Assembly: GCF_014770435.1 (NCBI RefSeq)
Contig: NZ_CP061739.1
Coordinates: 2,728,001-2,792,000, forward strand
DNA: 64,000 nt
Direction of reading: 5' to 3'
Origin: Psychrobacter sp. 28M-43
GTDB lineage: Bacteria > Pseudomonadota > Gammaproteobacteria > Pseudomonadales > Moraxellaceae
Shown: positions 10,992 to 20,006 of the stretch, piece after piece
How the letters are laid out: each line of letters opens with the position of its first letter
How positions within the stretch are numbered: position 1 is the stretch's first letter
Program-made: the position numbers and the translations under genes
The notes under the pieces: model-generated
Told to the model about the DNA's origin: nothing
Database searches by the model: none
The model's input: only the letters and a program-made list of their open reading frames with translations

Positions 10992-13343
10992 TTAGTTCAG
11001 ACGGCTTGTACCGTCATTAATAAGTTTCGGAGTTACGAAAATAAGTAGCTCTTCCTTACTATTACTACGTACATCACGACGGAATGCACGACCGATATAA
11101 GGCAAGTCCCCTAAGAACGGTACTTTATCTACGCCATTACTAGTGCGATTTTTAAAAACACCGCCTAACACCACTGTCTGACCATCTTCAATAATAACAT
11201 TGGTTGATATAGAATCTTCAGAGATGGCAACCTGATTATTAATGATTGTCGGCGTGCCGTTGGTAATGACCAATTGCAAACCAATTTTACCATCAGGTGT
11301 GATGTTTGGTGTAGCTTCTAGACTTAATGCAGCCTCTTTAAAGCTGGTTGTCGTCGCACCACTGGCTGATGCTTCTTGATACGGAATCTGAGTACCAGAA
11401 GAAACTTTCGCTGTCTGCTTGTCTGCGGTTAAAATTTTAGGTGTGGAAATGACTTCACCGCGGTTATCCGCTTGCAGTGCTGACAATTCAAGATCTAGCA
11501 TCACATCAGACATACTGAGCAAACCAAAGGCGATACTACCTGCTGGGTTAGAAACGCCTAAATCAACGTTTAAGTTATCAGGACGAGTAATATCATAAGA
11601 AGGGTAAGAGACTGTTTGACCATTGACGGTCGTCGTCTCTACATCAAAATCTTTCAAATCCCATAAGGTTTGATCGCTACCGCCAACCAATAAGCTACGG
11701 TTGTTGGCCGCACCGTTTGACAATATACCCCAACGAACACCAATCTCTTTACTGAAGCTATCAGTTGCACTGACGATACGTGCTTCGATCATGACTTGGC
11801 GAACAGGTATATCAATTTTGCTGATTAATTTATGGATGTTTTCGATACTGTCAGCAACGTCTTTGATAATCAAAGTATTGGTACGTTCATCAACCGTTAC
11901 CGTCCCACGATTGGATAACAACGTATTATTATCATCGCTATTTGCTAGGCCACTATTATTGCCGGTCGCGCCGCTACCTTGCGAAATAAGCGTTAAGACA
12001 TCTTGTGCTTTTGCATAGCTTAAACGAATGTACTCAGTACGCAGAGGTGCGTAAGATTGAACAGCTTGCTGCGCTTCTAGTTCACGTGCTTCTTGCTCAG
12101 CGAGCTCAGTAGAAGGCGCAACCAAAATCACATTACCATTTTCACGCTTGCCTAAGTTTTTGCTTTTCAAAATAATATCGAGGGCTTGATCCCAAGGAAC
12201 GTTAATCAAACGCAAAGTGATGTTACCAGCGACAGAGTCACTTGCCACGATATTCATCTCAGTAAACTGCGCCAAAATATCTAAGACACTACGAACCTCA
12301 ACATCTTGGAATTCCATAGATAGCGGTTCGCCGCTATAGACTCTTTCTTCCAGCGTCGGCTCACGTAACAACTCAGGTTTCTTGATACTGATATTTAACT
12401 GGTTACCTGATTGGTAGGCTTGATACTCATAATCGTCATTCATGTTAATGGTAATGACGCCATTCTGTCCTTGGTTTTTGGTATCAATACTACCAACAAG
12501 ACCACTGTTAATATTCAATCGGCGTAACAAGTTTCTCGGAACCGTACTACCAGTCAAACGTACGACAAGTTTATTACCTTGGCGCTGCACATCTACTGGA
12601 ATAGCTTCGTTGGCAAGTACCATACTGACATTACCGCCACCATCGTTACCTGCTGAAAAATTGACTGCACTTAGCCCATCATAACTATACTGCTTACTTA
12701 CTTGCGAAGCAGCCAATTGAGGGTTCAAAAGCGGATTGACTCTGACCACCATCGTACCAGCTGGCACTTCGTTCTTCACAACAACCTTGTTCGTGGTACG
12801 TACAGGTGCCACTGGTACGGTAGAGCTCTCAACAATAGGCGTAACGACTGCAGTCGTTGTCATACTATTATTGTTATTGAGCACATCTTGAATCGGGTCG
12901 CTGGTAATGACGGGACGATTAGGGTCAGTGATGGTTAGCAATAAATCATTGCCTTCAATCGCTGTCGTATAATTGCCTGACTCTTTTAAACCAACGATGA
13001 GGCGCGTGGTACTGTCACTACTTAGCGTAGTAACGTCATTAATCGCACCGATGTTATATTCGTTAAAGCGGCTAGCAAGCCCATTCTGTACTTGTTCGAA
13101 ATCTAGGACTAAGCGACTAGGATCATTAAGCTGATAGGCTGCAGGCAATACTGGCAATCCTGTAAACCCCAAACGCATTTGCGTCACTGCAGGTGCGGTC
13201 TGTACTACAGAGACATTATCGATGCGCTGTGCAGCATGAGCACTATTAGTCACAGCCACCATACTGACTGCCAGTGCTGAAATGGCAAAAGCAGAAGACA
13301 TGCGGTTGCTCATCATCATTACCTTGTTATTGCGTACTGTCAT
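10992..13343 (-). CDS. pilQ: Type IV pilus secretin PilQ
   Basis: 783 residues. PilQ forms the outer-membrane ring through which the type IV pilus passes. The N-terminus is a signal peptide ending near SAHA-AQ (about residue 38). Two AMIN domains that bind peptidoglycan fill about 40-320 (VVQTAPAVTQMRLGFTGLP; LVVRLTGSTVPRNLLRRLN). A short secretin/TonB N-terminal domain follows at about 345-415 (DVEVRSVLDILAQFTEMNIV), then an N1 domain (VDERTNTLIIKDVADSIENI), then the secretin core ending VPFLGDLPYIGRAFR and EELLIFVTPKLI. A GAGG site stands before the ATG at 13343. It closes the pilMNOPQ operon, 27 bp after pilP. Confidence 0.96.
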   Translation of the reverse strand: MTVRNNKVMMMSNRMSSAFAISALAVSMVAVTNSAHAAQRIDNVSVVQTAPAVTQMRLGFTGLPVLPAAYQLNDPSRLVLDFEQVQNGLASRFNEYNIGAINDVTTLSSDSTTRLIVGLKESGNYTTAIEGNDLLLTITDPNRPVITSDPIQDVLNNNNSMTTTAVVTPIVESSTVPVAPVRTTNKVVVKNEVPAGTMVVRVNPLLNPQLAASQVSKQYSYDGLSAVNFSAGNDGGGNVSMVLANEAIPVDVQRQGNKLVVRLTGSTVPRNLLRRLNINSGLVGSIDTKNQGQNGVITINMNDDYEYQAYQSGNQLNISIKKPELLREPTLEERVYSGEPLSMEFQDVEVRSVLDILAQFTEMNIVASDSVAGNITLRLINVPWDQALDIILKSKNLGKRENGNVILVAPSTELAEQEARELEAQQAVQSYAPLRTEYIRLSYAKAQDVLTLISQGSGATGNNSGLANSDDNNTLLSNRGTVTVDERTNTLIIKDVADSIENIHKLISKIDIPVRQVMIEARIVSATDSFSKEIGVRWGILSNGAANNRSLLVGGSDQTLWDLKDFDVETTTVNGQTVSYPSYDITRPDNLNVDLGVSNPAGSIAFGLLSMSDVMLDLELSALQADNRGEVISTPKILTADKQTAKVSSGTQIPYQEASASGATTTSFKEAALSLEATPNITPDGKIGLQLVITNGTPTIINNQVAISEDSISTNVIIEDGQTVVLGGVFKNRTSNGVDKVPFLGDLPYIGRAFRRDVRSNSKEELLIFVTPKLINDGTSRLN

Positions 13344-13370
13344 TATTTATTCCTCAAAAAATCTGCCGAC

Positions 13371-13904
13371 TTAGCTTATAGGGGATACCAGCGACTGGGG
13401 TTTTTCTACAAACCCTGCGCGGCTATCTGGCACAATTTCAATCAAGTTAACCTGGGTCGGCGTGATTTCAACAATACGGCCGTCATTCAATCCAAGATAA
13501 TCGCCTACTTTAACACTGGCCACTGAACCATCAGGACGTTGTATCAATGCATATCGCTGACCTTCGGGCGAAATCACCACGCCTCGGAAGACCAATTGCG
13601 ACAGTTCATACTGCTCAAGCGGTTCTTTGATTCTGTTGATATCTGGTCGTACACCATCTATAGGAGTGGTCGGGCCTTGTACATTGACTAAACTCGGTGG
13701 CAAAAATGGACTACGCTGCGAGCTTGCGCTATATACAAAATCTTCTACCAGCTCGGCTTTAGGCGGCGGCTCAATAGGCTGTGCAGGCTGATTACGGATA
13801 TCGGTCATTGCCTGCTCTGCCATACCTATACGGTCACTACACCCTGTCATAGATAAAACAGCGACACTTAAAACCAGTAGCATGGGCATTCTTTGAATAC
13901 TCAT
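13371..13904 (-). CDS. pilP: Type IV pilus assembly lipoprotein PilP
   Basis: 177 residues. An inner-membrane lipoprotein linking the PilMNO platform to the PilQ secretin. The signal ends in the lipobox SMTGC with Cys22 as the lipidated residue. A proline-rich linker (QPAQPIEPPPKAELVEDF) leads to the C-terminal beta-sandwich (ELSQLVFRGVVISPEGQRYA ... VKVGDYLGLNDGRIVEIT), the typical PilP fold. The start base overlaps the last base of pilO, which suggests translational coupling. Confidence 0.94.
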   Translation of the reverse strand: MSIQRMPMLLVLSVAVLSMTGCSDRIGMAEQAMTDIRNQPAQPIEPPPKAELVEDFVYSASSQRSPFLPPSLVNVQGPTTPIDGVRPDINRIKEPLEQYELSQLVFRGVVISPEGQRYALIQRPDGSVASVKVGDYLGLNDGRIVEITPTQVNLIEIVPDSRAGFVEKPQSLVSPIS

Positions 13905-14623
13905 TAGTTGCCTCCTGCATTTGCATCAGTAGCGGCGGCGGCATCACCTTCAGGAGCCGCTTCTTTAGAGCGATAAGTCTTAGTTTGCAAGACTAGATTA
14001 AGCTCTGGCAAAACATCTAACGTAGGCTGCGGGTTACTGACTTCAAAATCATGCATCGTAATAATTCGAGGAAGTGCAGCAAGGCCACTGATAAAGCTAC
14101 CAAACTGATGGTATTCACCCAAAGCTGCAATACGTATTGGCTGCTCAATAAAGAATTCATTTTCAATTTCAGGCTCTACTGAAATATCTTGGAAACGAAT
14201 ATTGCTACCAACGCCTGTCATGTTTATACCTTCTACCAATTCTGACACACGTGTATCTTTCGGCAACTGATCTAACAAAGTATTAAATTCAGTTTCCATT
14301 TGAACCACTTGCGCTTGATACGCTTTTAAATGACGTGCGCGAGATTCTTTTTCGCGGTAGCTATCGAGCAAGGTCTGCTGTTGGCTTTCAGCCGCATTAA
14401 TCTCATCGATTTTACTACTGATGGGTAATGCCCATGACAACGCTGCAATGAAGGTAATGATAAGTCCAACGACTGTCACTTTTACAGGTAATGGCCAACT
14501 GCCATAATTTTCTGAATCTAGCGACTCAAAACTACGGCGAAACTCATTTAAATCGAATTGCTTTTTTGGCTTTAAAGCAGATTTTTTGGTTTTAGAGAGG
14601 CTCTTTTTGCGGATAAGCTTCAT
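13904..14623 (-). CDS. pilO: Type IV pilus inner-membrane protein PilO
   Basis: 239 residues. PilO pairs with PilN through periplasmic coiled coils and ferredoxin-like domains, and contacts PilP. A basic cytoplasmic tail of about 50 residues precedes one transmembrane segment (VTVVGLIITFIAALSWAL, about 48-65), then a coiled coil (DEINAAESQQQTLLDSYREK ... METEFNTLLDQLP), then the globular domain (RFQDISVEPEIENEFFIEQP). The C-terminal tail is Ala/Gly/Asp-rich. It overlaps pilN by 4 bases and pilP by 1. Confidence 0.93.
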   Translation of the reverse strand: MKLIRKKSLSKTKKSALKPKKQFDLNEFRRSFESLDSENYGSWPLPVKVTVVGLIITFIAALSWALPISSKIDEINAAESQQQTLLDSYREKESRARHLKAYQAQVVQMETEFNTLLDQLPKDTRVSELVEGINMTGVGSNIRFQDISVEPEIENEFFIEQPIRIAALGEYHQFGSFISGLAALPRIITMHDFEVSNPQPTLDVLPELNLVLQTKTYRSKEAAPEGDAAAATDANAGGN

Positions 14624-15270
14624 AACGCACCTCCAAGACCAGTATCGGTGTCAGTAGTCGGAGTTTCCGACTGTACTCTAGTCGTTACTACAAACTGTAC
14701 GTAACTGTCTTCAGGATAAACAGGTCGCGCCTGCTCACCAGTATTCACCGTATTACTGAGGACTGGAGCAGCCTCATAAGCGCTAATATTCTGCTGAATA
14801 TTACTTACTGCTGAGTTGCCCATCCATTTACTATTATCAAGATTACGAATCAGGCTGGACACAATGTTTGGATTATCCGCTAAGCCTGTCAAAGTTAGCG
14901 TATCACCTTCACGTTTAAGGTTATTTAGATACAGTGCTGGTGGAATAGCTTTAGCAAGATCATCCCATAAACGTACAGGCACAGGACGTCGCCCCTGCAG
15001 ATCTTGAATGACTTGCATGCGTGAAATAATGTCTTCACGGCGCTGCTCTAAACTGTCAATCTCGGTCAATGCGGTGTCTAAGCGAGTATTTTCTTGTTCA
15101 ATCAATGCGTTGGCATCAAGCTGTTCATCAAGTTCATTATTGAAATAACTCCATGAAGCAAAAGCTGCTAATAGTGTCAGTAATGTCACCGCCACTATCA
15201 ACGTCATAAACTCTTTGTTACGACGTTCACGCTCTTCTTGTCGCCAAGGTAAAAGGTTAATACGAGCCAT
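14620..15270 (-). CDS. pilN: Type IV pilus inner-membrane protein PilN
   Basis: 216 residues. The N-terminus MARINLLPWRQEERERRNKE carries the INLLPWR motif that docks into the cytoplasmic PilM. One membrane helix (TLIVAVTLLTLLAAFASWSY) is followed by a periplasmic coiled coil (EQENTRLDTALTEIDSLEQR) and the ferredoxin-like domain (RPVPVRLWDDLAKAIPPALY). Its start shares a base with the pilM stop and its end overlaps pilO by 4 bases. Confidence 0.94.
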   Translation of the reverse strand: MARINLLPWRQEERERRNKEFMTLIVAVTLLTLLAAFASWSYFNNELDEQLDANALIEQENTRLDTALTEIDSLEQRREDIISRMQVIQDLQGRRPVPVRLWDDLAKAIPPALYLNNLKREGDTLTLTGLADNPNIVSSLIRNLDNSKWMGNSAVSNIQQNISAYEAAPVLSNTVNTGEQARPVYPEDSYVQFVVTTRVQSETPTTDTDTGLGGAL

Positions 15271-16325
15271 TAGTCAAAGCTCCTTAACGCAAGACCGCAT
15301 GCAGCCATTAAGCTTGGCGCATCAACTGCCAATTGCTCATTGTCAATATTTGGTGCAATAGTCATATTGGTAAAAGGGTTGGCAACACTGACAGTTACAC
15401 CCAGCTTTTGTTGTGCCATACCAGCGAGACCTGCAATAGAACTGCTGCCCCCTGCAAGCACCACATGATCGATACTGCTATATTGACTTGATGAGAAATA
15501 AAACTGTAAAGAGCGAGTGATCTGTTGAATAGTATTTTCTATAAAAGGGGTCAGTACTTCAGGATAGTAATCATCAGGTAAGGTACGTTCGCGTTTACTT
15601 AGTGTCGCTTCTTCTGCTGATAGGCCATAGCGATTTTGTATTGCCTCGGTCAGCTGAGCACCGCCAAATAACTGCTCACGACTATAAATAAACTCGCCAT
15701 TCTTAGCGATATATAATGTGGTCTGATTATGGCCGATATCTACCAATGCTACTAGTTCGGGTACATTTGGTAGACTATCTACCATCAATCCAAACGCACG
15801 CTCGATTGCATGAGATTCGATATCCATGACTTTCGTTTGTAAGCCACCAAAGGCTAAAGCATCGACACGTTGGTCGACGTTTTCTGAACGAGAAGCAGCA
15901 AGCAACACCTGAACCATATCTTCACTAACCAAAGACGGTCCTAATACTTCAAAATCTAGATTGACGTCTTCTAATGGATAAGGCACATACTGGTCAGCAT
16001 CCAAACGTATTTGCGCCTCACGCTCTACATCGCTGAGTGTCATATCCATATCAATGATTTTAGTGATCACTGCGGAGCCAGAAACCGCTGTCGCAGCATT
16101 GCTACCCGCGACTTGGCAGCGTCTTGCCAAGCTCGTTATAATATTACCGGCAGCTTCTGTATCTACTAGAATCTTATCAACCACGATACCTTCCGGTAGT
16201 CTTTCAATACCATAAGATTTTAGGTGGAACATGCCTTGCTGACGCTGTATGTCAACCAACTTTACTGAAGTGGCACAAATATCCACGCCAATCAAATGTC
16301 GACTTTTGGAAGTAAATAGCCTCAC
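15270..16325 (-). CDS. pilM: Type IV pilus actin-like ATPase PilM
   Basis: 351 residues. A cytoplasmic actin-fold protein that binds the PilN tail and helps place the pilus machine. Seen: the N-terminal phosphate loop LIGVDICATSVKLVDI, the second nucleotide motif VALVDIGHNQTTLYI, and the third VVLAGGSSSIAGLAGM. It is the first gene of the pilMNOPQ operon and is transcribed away from the PBP1a gene; the 193-bp spacer between them is AT-rich and must hold both promoters. Confidence 0.95.
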   Translation of the reverse strand: MRLFTSKSRHLIGVDICATSVKLVDIQRQQGMFHLKSYGIERLPEGIVVDKILVDTEAAGNIITSLARRCQVAGSNAATAVSGSAVITKIIDMDMTLSDVEREAQIRLDADQYVPYPLEDVNLDFEVLGPSLVSEDMVQVLLAASRSENVDQRVDALAFGGLQTKVMDIESHAIERAFGLMVDSLPNVPELVALVDIGHNQTTLYIAKNGEFIYSREQLFGGAQLTEAIQNRYGLSAEEATLSKRERTLPDDYYPEVLTPFIENTIQQITRSLQFYFSSSQYSSIDHVVLAGGSSSIAGLAGMAQQKLGVTVSVANPFTNMTIAPNIDNEQLAVDAPSLMAACGLALRSFD

Positions 16326-16473
16326 TAGCTCTATACCTTATATTAAGTGTACAATCTGGTAGTTATTTGTAATAATTCAATACAATACTTTACTTAATTG
16401 ATAGATTCAAGCATTTAAAAATATATTAAGACCAACTTACACATTTATTATGACCTGCCTATTTTGTTCAATG

Positions 16474-16479
16474 TATAAT
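16474..16479 (+). promoter_or_regulatory. Possible -10 element for the PBP1a gene
   Basis: A perfect TATAAT lies 40 bases before the ATG at 16519. The region 17-18 bases upstream (TGACCT/ATGACC) is a weak -35, so the assignment is tentative. Confidence 0.4.
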
Positions 16480-16518
16480 AATATTGTCTGCTACAAATTC
16501 TAACTAATAAGTCTTATT

Positions 16519-19155
16519 ATGGCCAAAACAAATGCTACCGCTCGTCTCATTCGCTTTTTGGTGGGACTCTTTATCGCTTGCCTAGCATTGGCAGTTGTTC
16601 TAGCACTTGCTGTACCTATTGGTTTTTATGGGATGGCCATGTATCTATCGCCGACCCTACCTAGTACGCAAGAGATTAAGACGGCTAAATTAGAAATGCC
16701 ATTACAGATTTATAGTAGTGATGATAAATTAATCGGCCAATACGGCAATCGTTTATCGTTACCAGTTAGTTTTGATGAGATTCCTGAAGATTTAACCCAT
16801 GCTTTTTTAGCAGCCGAAGATGCTTCTTTCTTTCAGCATAGCGGAATTAGCATTAAAGGTCTTGGTCGCGCTGTCACCGAAGCAGTCACTGATGACGATG
16901 GTCAAACCGGTGGCTCTACCATTACGATGCAGGTCGCTAAAAATTACTTCTTAAGTCCAGAACGTACTTTAAACCGTAAACTAACAGAGTTGTTTTTGGC
17001 CCGTAAGATCGAAGACGAACTGAGTAAAAACGATATCTTGACACTATATGTCAACAAAATCTATCTAGGCGAAGGTGCCTATGGCATTCGCGCTGCAGCC
17101 AAAAAATATTATAGTAAGTCATTAGACAATCTAACCATTGCTGAAATGGCGATGTTAGCAGGTCTACCAAAAGCCCCTTCTAAATACAATCCTGTTGCCA
17201 ATCCTAGCCGTGCATTGACTCGCCGTAACTGGATTGTTGGACGCATGCATGAGCTTGGCTATATTAATAAAGCTCAGTATGACGAGGCGGTAAACTCTCC
17301 TATAGGTATCAACCTATATAAAGAAAAGCTCGATGTAAATATGCCTTATTTGGCAGAAATGACGCGAGCTTCTTTGGTCGAACGTTATGGCGATCAAGTC
17401 ATGCACGGTGGTTGGCGCGTACGTCTCACAGTAGACAGCAAAGCACAAACAGATGCAGAAGCAGCAGTAGTAACAGGATTGATTGCCTATGAGCTTCGCC
17501 ATGGTTGGCGCGGGGCTGAAGCAAATGATGAGCCTCTCGAAAACTTCCGGCGTTACAACAATATGTCTCCTGCTAAGGTGACTAAAGTCAATTCTCGTAG
17601 TTTTAATGCAGTCCTACAATCTGGTGAAGAAGTGACCGTTAATTGGTCTGGTATGAAATGGGCACGTAAATATATTTCTGCTGACCGTATTGGTTATTAC
17701 CCTAGCAATGCCAGTCAAGTCGTTAAGAAAAACGATATCGTTCGTGTGATACCTACTTCGAATGGCAATTGGCAACTAGGTCAAATACCTAAAATTCAAG
17801 GCAGTTTGGTTTCGTTGAATCCAGAGACTGGTGCTGTCAATGCATTGGTTGGTGGCTTTGATTTTAATCACAGTAAGTTCAACCGCGCTCTACAAGGCTG
17901 GCGTCAACCTGGCTCAACCATTAAGCCACTTGTTTATACGGCCGCTTTAGAAAAAGGTTATCGCCCAGATACCATCGTTTCTGACCGAGCTATTCAAGTA
18001 GGTGACTGGAAACCGAAAAACTCTGATGAACGTTTCTTAGGTGATATCACTTTACGTCGTGGTTTATATTTGTCGCGTAACCTCGTATCTATTCGCTTGT
18101 TACAAGCTATCGGTATCTCAAGTACGCGCAACCTATTAGATGAATTCGGTCTTGATAAAGAAAAGCTACCAACAACCTTGTCATTAGCACTTGGAGCAGG
18201 ACAAGCCACACCATTACAAATGGCCACGGCTTACTCAACCTTCGCGAATGGTGGTCATCGTATCCAACCTTACTTTATTGAACAAATTTACAATTATAAA
18301 AACGAGCTGTTGTTTCAGGCAAATCCACGTCAAGCGTGTGCACTGTGCTTTAACGAAAAACTTGAGAAGGTTAATAGCAGCTTAGTTGAAGAGTATGAGA
18401 AGTCAATTGAAGCGCTTGATGATAGCAGTAATAAAATAACTACCGATAATTCATCATTAGAAGGTAATGATGGTAGCGAAACAACAGATAAAGAGCTTGA
18501 TTTAACGGTATATAACGCAGGTCCACAATCAGACCGCCTAAAAGCGCCAGCCGTACAATATGTGAGGGCCAAACAAGCACCACGCATCCTGCAACCGAGA
18601 GTCGCTTTTGAGATGGCCGATATACTACGCGATGTAGTCCAACGCGGTACAGCGGTAAGAGCAAAAGCATTAGGACGTGATGATATCGGTGGCAAAACTG
18701 GTACCACCAATCAGGCCAAAGATGCGTGGTTTGCAGGGTTCCATCCTACCAATGCAACAGTAGTATGGATGGGATTCGATCAACCATCTACTATGGGACG
18801 CCGTGAATACGGTGGTGTAGCAGCGCTGCCAGTCTGGATGGACTTTATGAAAGCTCAGCTCAAAGACACGCCAAGCCAATGGGTATCTATCAATAACCGC
18901 TCAAAATCCAGAAAACAACAGCAAAGTATCATAGAGATGACTGATGATGGCATCCTAGTTGATGATGACGCCAAGAAATCAGCAAAACCAGTCAAGACTC
19001 AAACCCAGCAGCGTAAGCCTTCAGCTCCAGAGCCTACTGAAGAAACTAATCCTCCACTATCAACAAAACCAAGCAGCAACCGTAGTGATGATAGCGTACC
19101 GGAAAATCCATTAACGGTGACACCCGTTGAAAGTATGCCACCGATGCCAGAGTGA
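16519..19155 (+). CDS. mrcA: Penicillin-binding protein 1A (bifunctional glycosyltransferase/transpeptidase)
   Basis: 878 residues. It polymerises lipid II into glycan strands and crosslinks them in the periplasm. One membrane anchor (FLVGLFIACLALAVVLALAV, about 14-33) precedes the glycosyltransferase domain with catalytic Glu100 in AAEDASFFQH and the GGSTITMQ motif at 131-138. An OB-like domain follows (about 320-430). The transpeptidase motifs are complete: STIK with Ser466, SRN at 519-521, and KTG at 726-728. Between SRN and KTG there is a Ser/Asp/Glu-rich insertion (about 615-675) close to two cysteines (C607, C610). The Pro/Ser-rich tail is low complexity. It is divergent from pilM, the classic pil/ponA arrangement. 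Confidence 0.95.
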   Translation: MAKTNATARLIRFLVGLFIACLALAVVLALAVPIGFYGMAMYLSPTLPSTQEIKTAKLEMPLQIYSSDDKLIGQYGNRLSLPVSFDEIPEDLTHAFLAAEDASFFQHSGISIKGLGRAVTEAVTDDDGQTGGSTITMQVAKNYFLSPERTLNRKLTELFLARKIEDELSKNDILTLYVNKIYLGEGAYGIRAAAKKYYSKSLDNLTIAEMAMLAGLPKAPSKYNPVANPSRALTRRNWIVGRMHELGYINKAQYDEAVNSPIGINLYKEKLDVNMPYLAEMTRASLVERYGDQVMHGGWRVRLTVDSKAQTDAEAAVVTGLIAYELRHGWRGAEANDEPLENFRRYNNMSPAKVTKVNSRSFNAVLQSGEEVTVNWSGMKWARKYISADRIGYYPSNASQVVKKNDIVRVIPTSNGNWQLGQIPKIQGSLVSLNPETGAVNALVGGFDFNHSKFNRALQGWRQPGSTIKPLVYTAALEKGYRPDTIVSDRAIQVGDWKPKNSDERFLGDITLRRGLYLSRNLVSIRLLQAIGISSTRNLLDEFGLDKEKLPTTLSLALGAGQATPLQMATAYSTFANGGHRIQPYFIEQIYNYKNELLFQANPRQACALCFNEKLEKVNSSLVEEYEKSIEALDDSSNKITTDNSSLEGNDGSETTDKELDLTVYNAGPQSDRLKAPAVQYVRAKQAPRILQPRVAFEMADILRDVVQRGTAVRAKALGRDDIGGKTGTTNQAKDAWFAGFHPTNATVVWMGFDQPSTMGRREYGGVAALPVWMDFMKAQLKDTPSQWVSINNRSKSRKQQQSIIEMTDDGILVDDDAKKSAKPVKTQTQQRKPSAPEPTEETNPPLSTKPSSNRSDDSVPENPLTVTPVESMPPMPE

Positions 19156-19182
19156 TAAACAAGACCATTCTTAATTAATAAG

Positions 19183-19220
19183 AAAAAGGCTTATTCAGTA
19201 ATGACTGAATAAGCCTTTTT
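19183..19220 (+). terminator. Terminator of the PBP1a gene
   Basis: A perfect 17-bp stem (19183-19199 with 19204-19220), 4-base loop, ends in a T-run. It begins 28 bases past the stop. The A-run on the other side would let it work for the minus strand as well. Confidence 0.9.
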
Positions 19221-19315
19221 TATGCGTTGTAGATTATGATCTACCCTACTTAATCATATTTTCAAGTGGTTCAATAAATAGCGATCAAAGAATAAATTTT
19301 CTAGTGTGCTTACTA

Positions 19316-19840
19316 TTAGAACTCGACCATACCTGCACGCAATTGTTCAATCAGTTCTAAAAGCTGATTGCGCCATTCTCGTATTGTAGTCTCATCAGGC
19401 AGCCATTGATTAGATAAGGTGACAACATTGACAATTAAGTCTGGCGACGCTGATTGGCTGCTTGGTGCTTCATCGACGATAGTATCTGGCGGTACTGCAT
19501 AAAGACAACGCTGATAAGCACGTTCTATATTGGCGATAAAACCTTGCTGTTGTAATTGCTGTAAACGCTGAATCTCAGGAGATATTTGGGTACGCTCGCT
19601 CAGTGCTTGTTCAATATCGAGCAAAGTTGGCGCCGTCATATTTAAGCTATAGAAATGACTGAGCTCCTGAATAAATGCTAATAAAGCACCATGCAAGTGA
19701 AAAATAGCAGTCTCACAATGTGCTTGGTATAACTGTTTGTCATTGGTACTTCCTGCAGATTGGCAAGATAAACGACAGAAATATAACTTTTGATTGGTTC
19801 GATCTGCTTGATATTTGGCGACGCGAGTTTTACCTGCCAT
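19316..19840 (-). CDS. Conserved protein of unknown function (DUF6586-like)
   Basis: 174 residues, no signal peptide or membrane helix. The N-terminal half (DRTNQKLYFCRLSCQSA ... CETAIFHLHGALLAFIQEL) looks helical. From memory it resembles a small family of Pseudomonas and Acinetobacter proteins named DUF6586, in which a TNQKxYF segment is followed by an AxxFHLxGALLA segment. No catalytic pattern is evident. The ATG at 19840 has AAGGA 11 bases upstream. It stands alone between the PBP1a gene (convergent) and rpoC; the rpoC terminator separates it from rpoC. I cannot assign a function. Confidence 0.65.
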   Translation of the reverse strand: MAGKTRVAKYQADRTNQKLYFCRLSCQSAGSTNDKQLYQAHCETAIFHLHGALLAFIQELSHFYSLNMTAPTLLDIEQALSERTQISPEIQRLQQLQQQGFIANIERAYQRCLYAVPPDTIVDEAPSSQSASPDLIVNVVTLSNQWLPDETTIREWRNQLLELIEQLRAGMVEF

Positions 19841-19940
19841 TTGCTAATTATCCTTTTATAAGTAGTGAATTAGAGCATATTTCCAGTGTACTATTTTTTT
19901 AGATGATAGCACCATGCCTTTCTTAGTTTTTTATACGCAC

Positions 19941-19971
19941 AAAAAAGCCAGCAACTTAGGCTGGCTTTTTT
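19941..19971 (-). terminator. Terminator of rpoBC
   Basis: AAAAAAGCCAG (19941-19951) pairs with CTGGCTTTTTT (19961-19971), loop of 9. It lies 36 bases past the rpoC stop and has T-runs in both directions. Confidence 0.9.
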
Positions 19972-20006
19972 ATCAAATTAAGAATGAATCAAAATACTCA
20001 ATACGA

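Noticed and set aside
18330..18710. 126-codon minus-strand frame inside the PBP1a gene
   Set aside because: Antisense to an intact, conserved gene, Ser/Leu-rich, no ribosome site.
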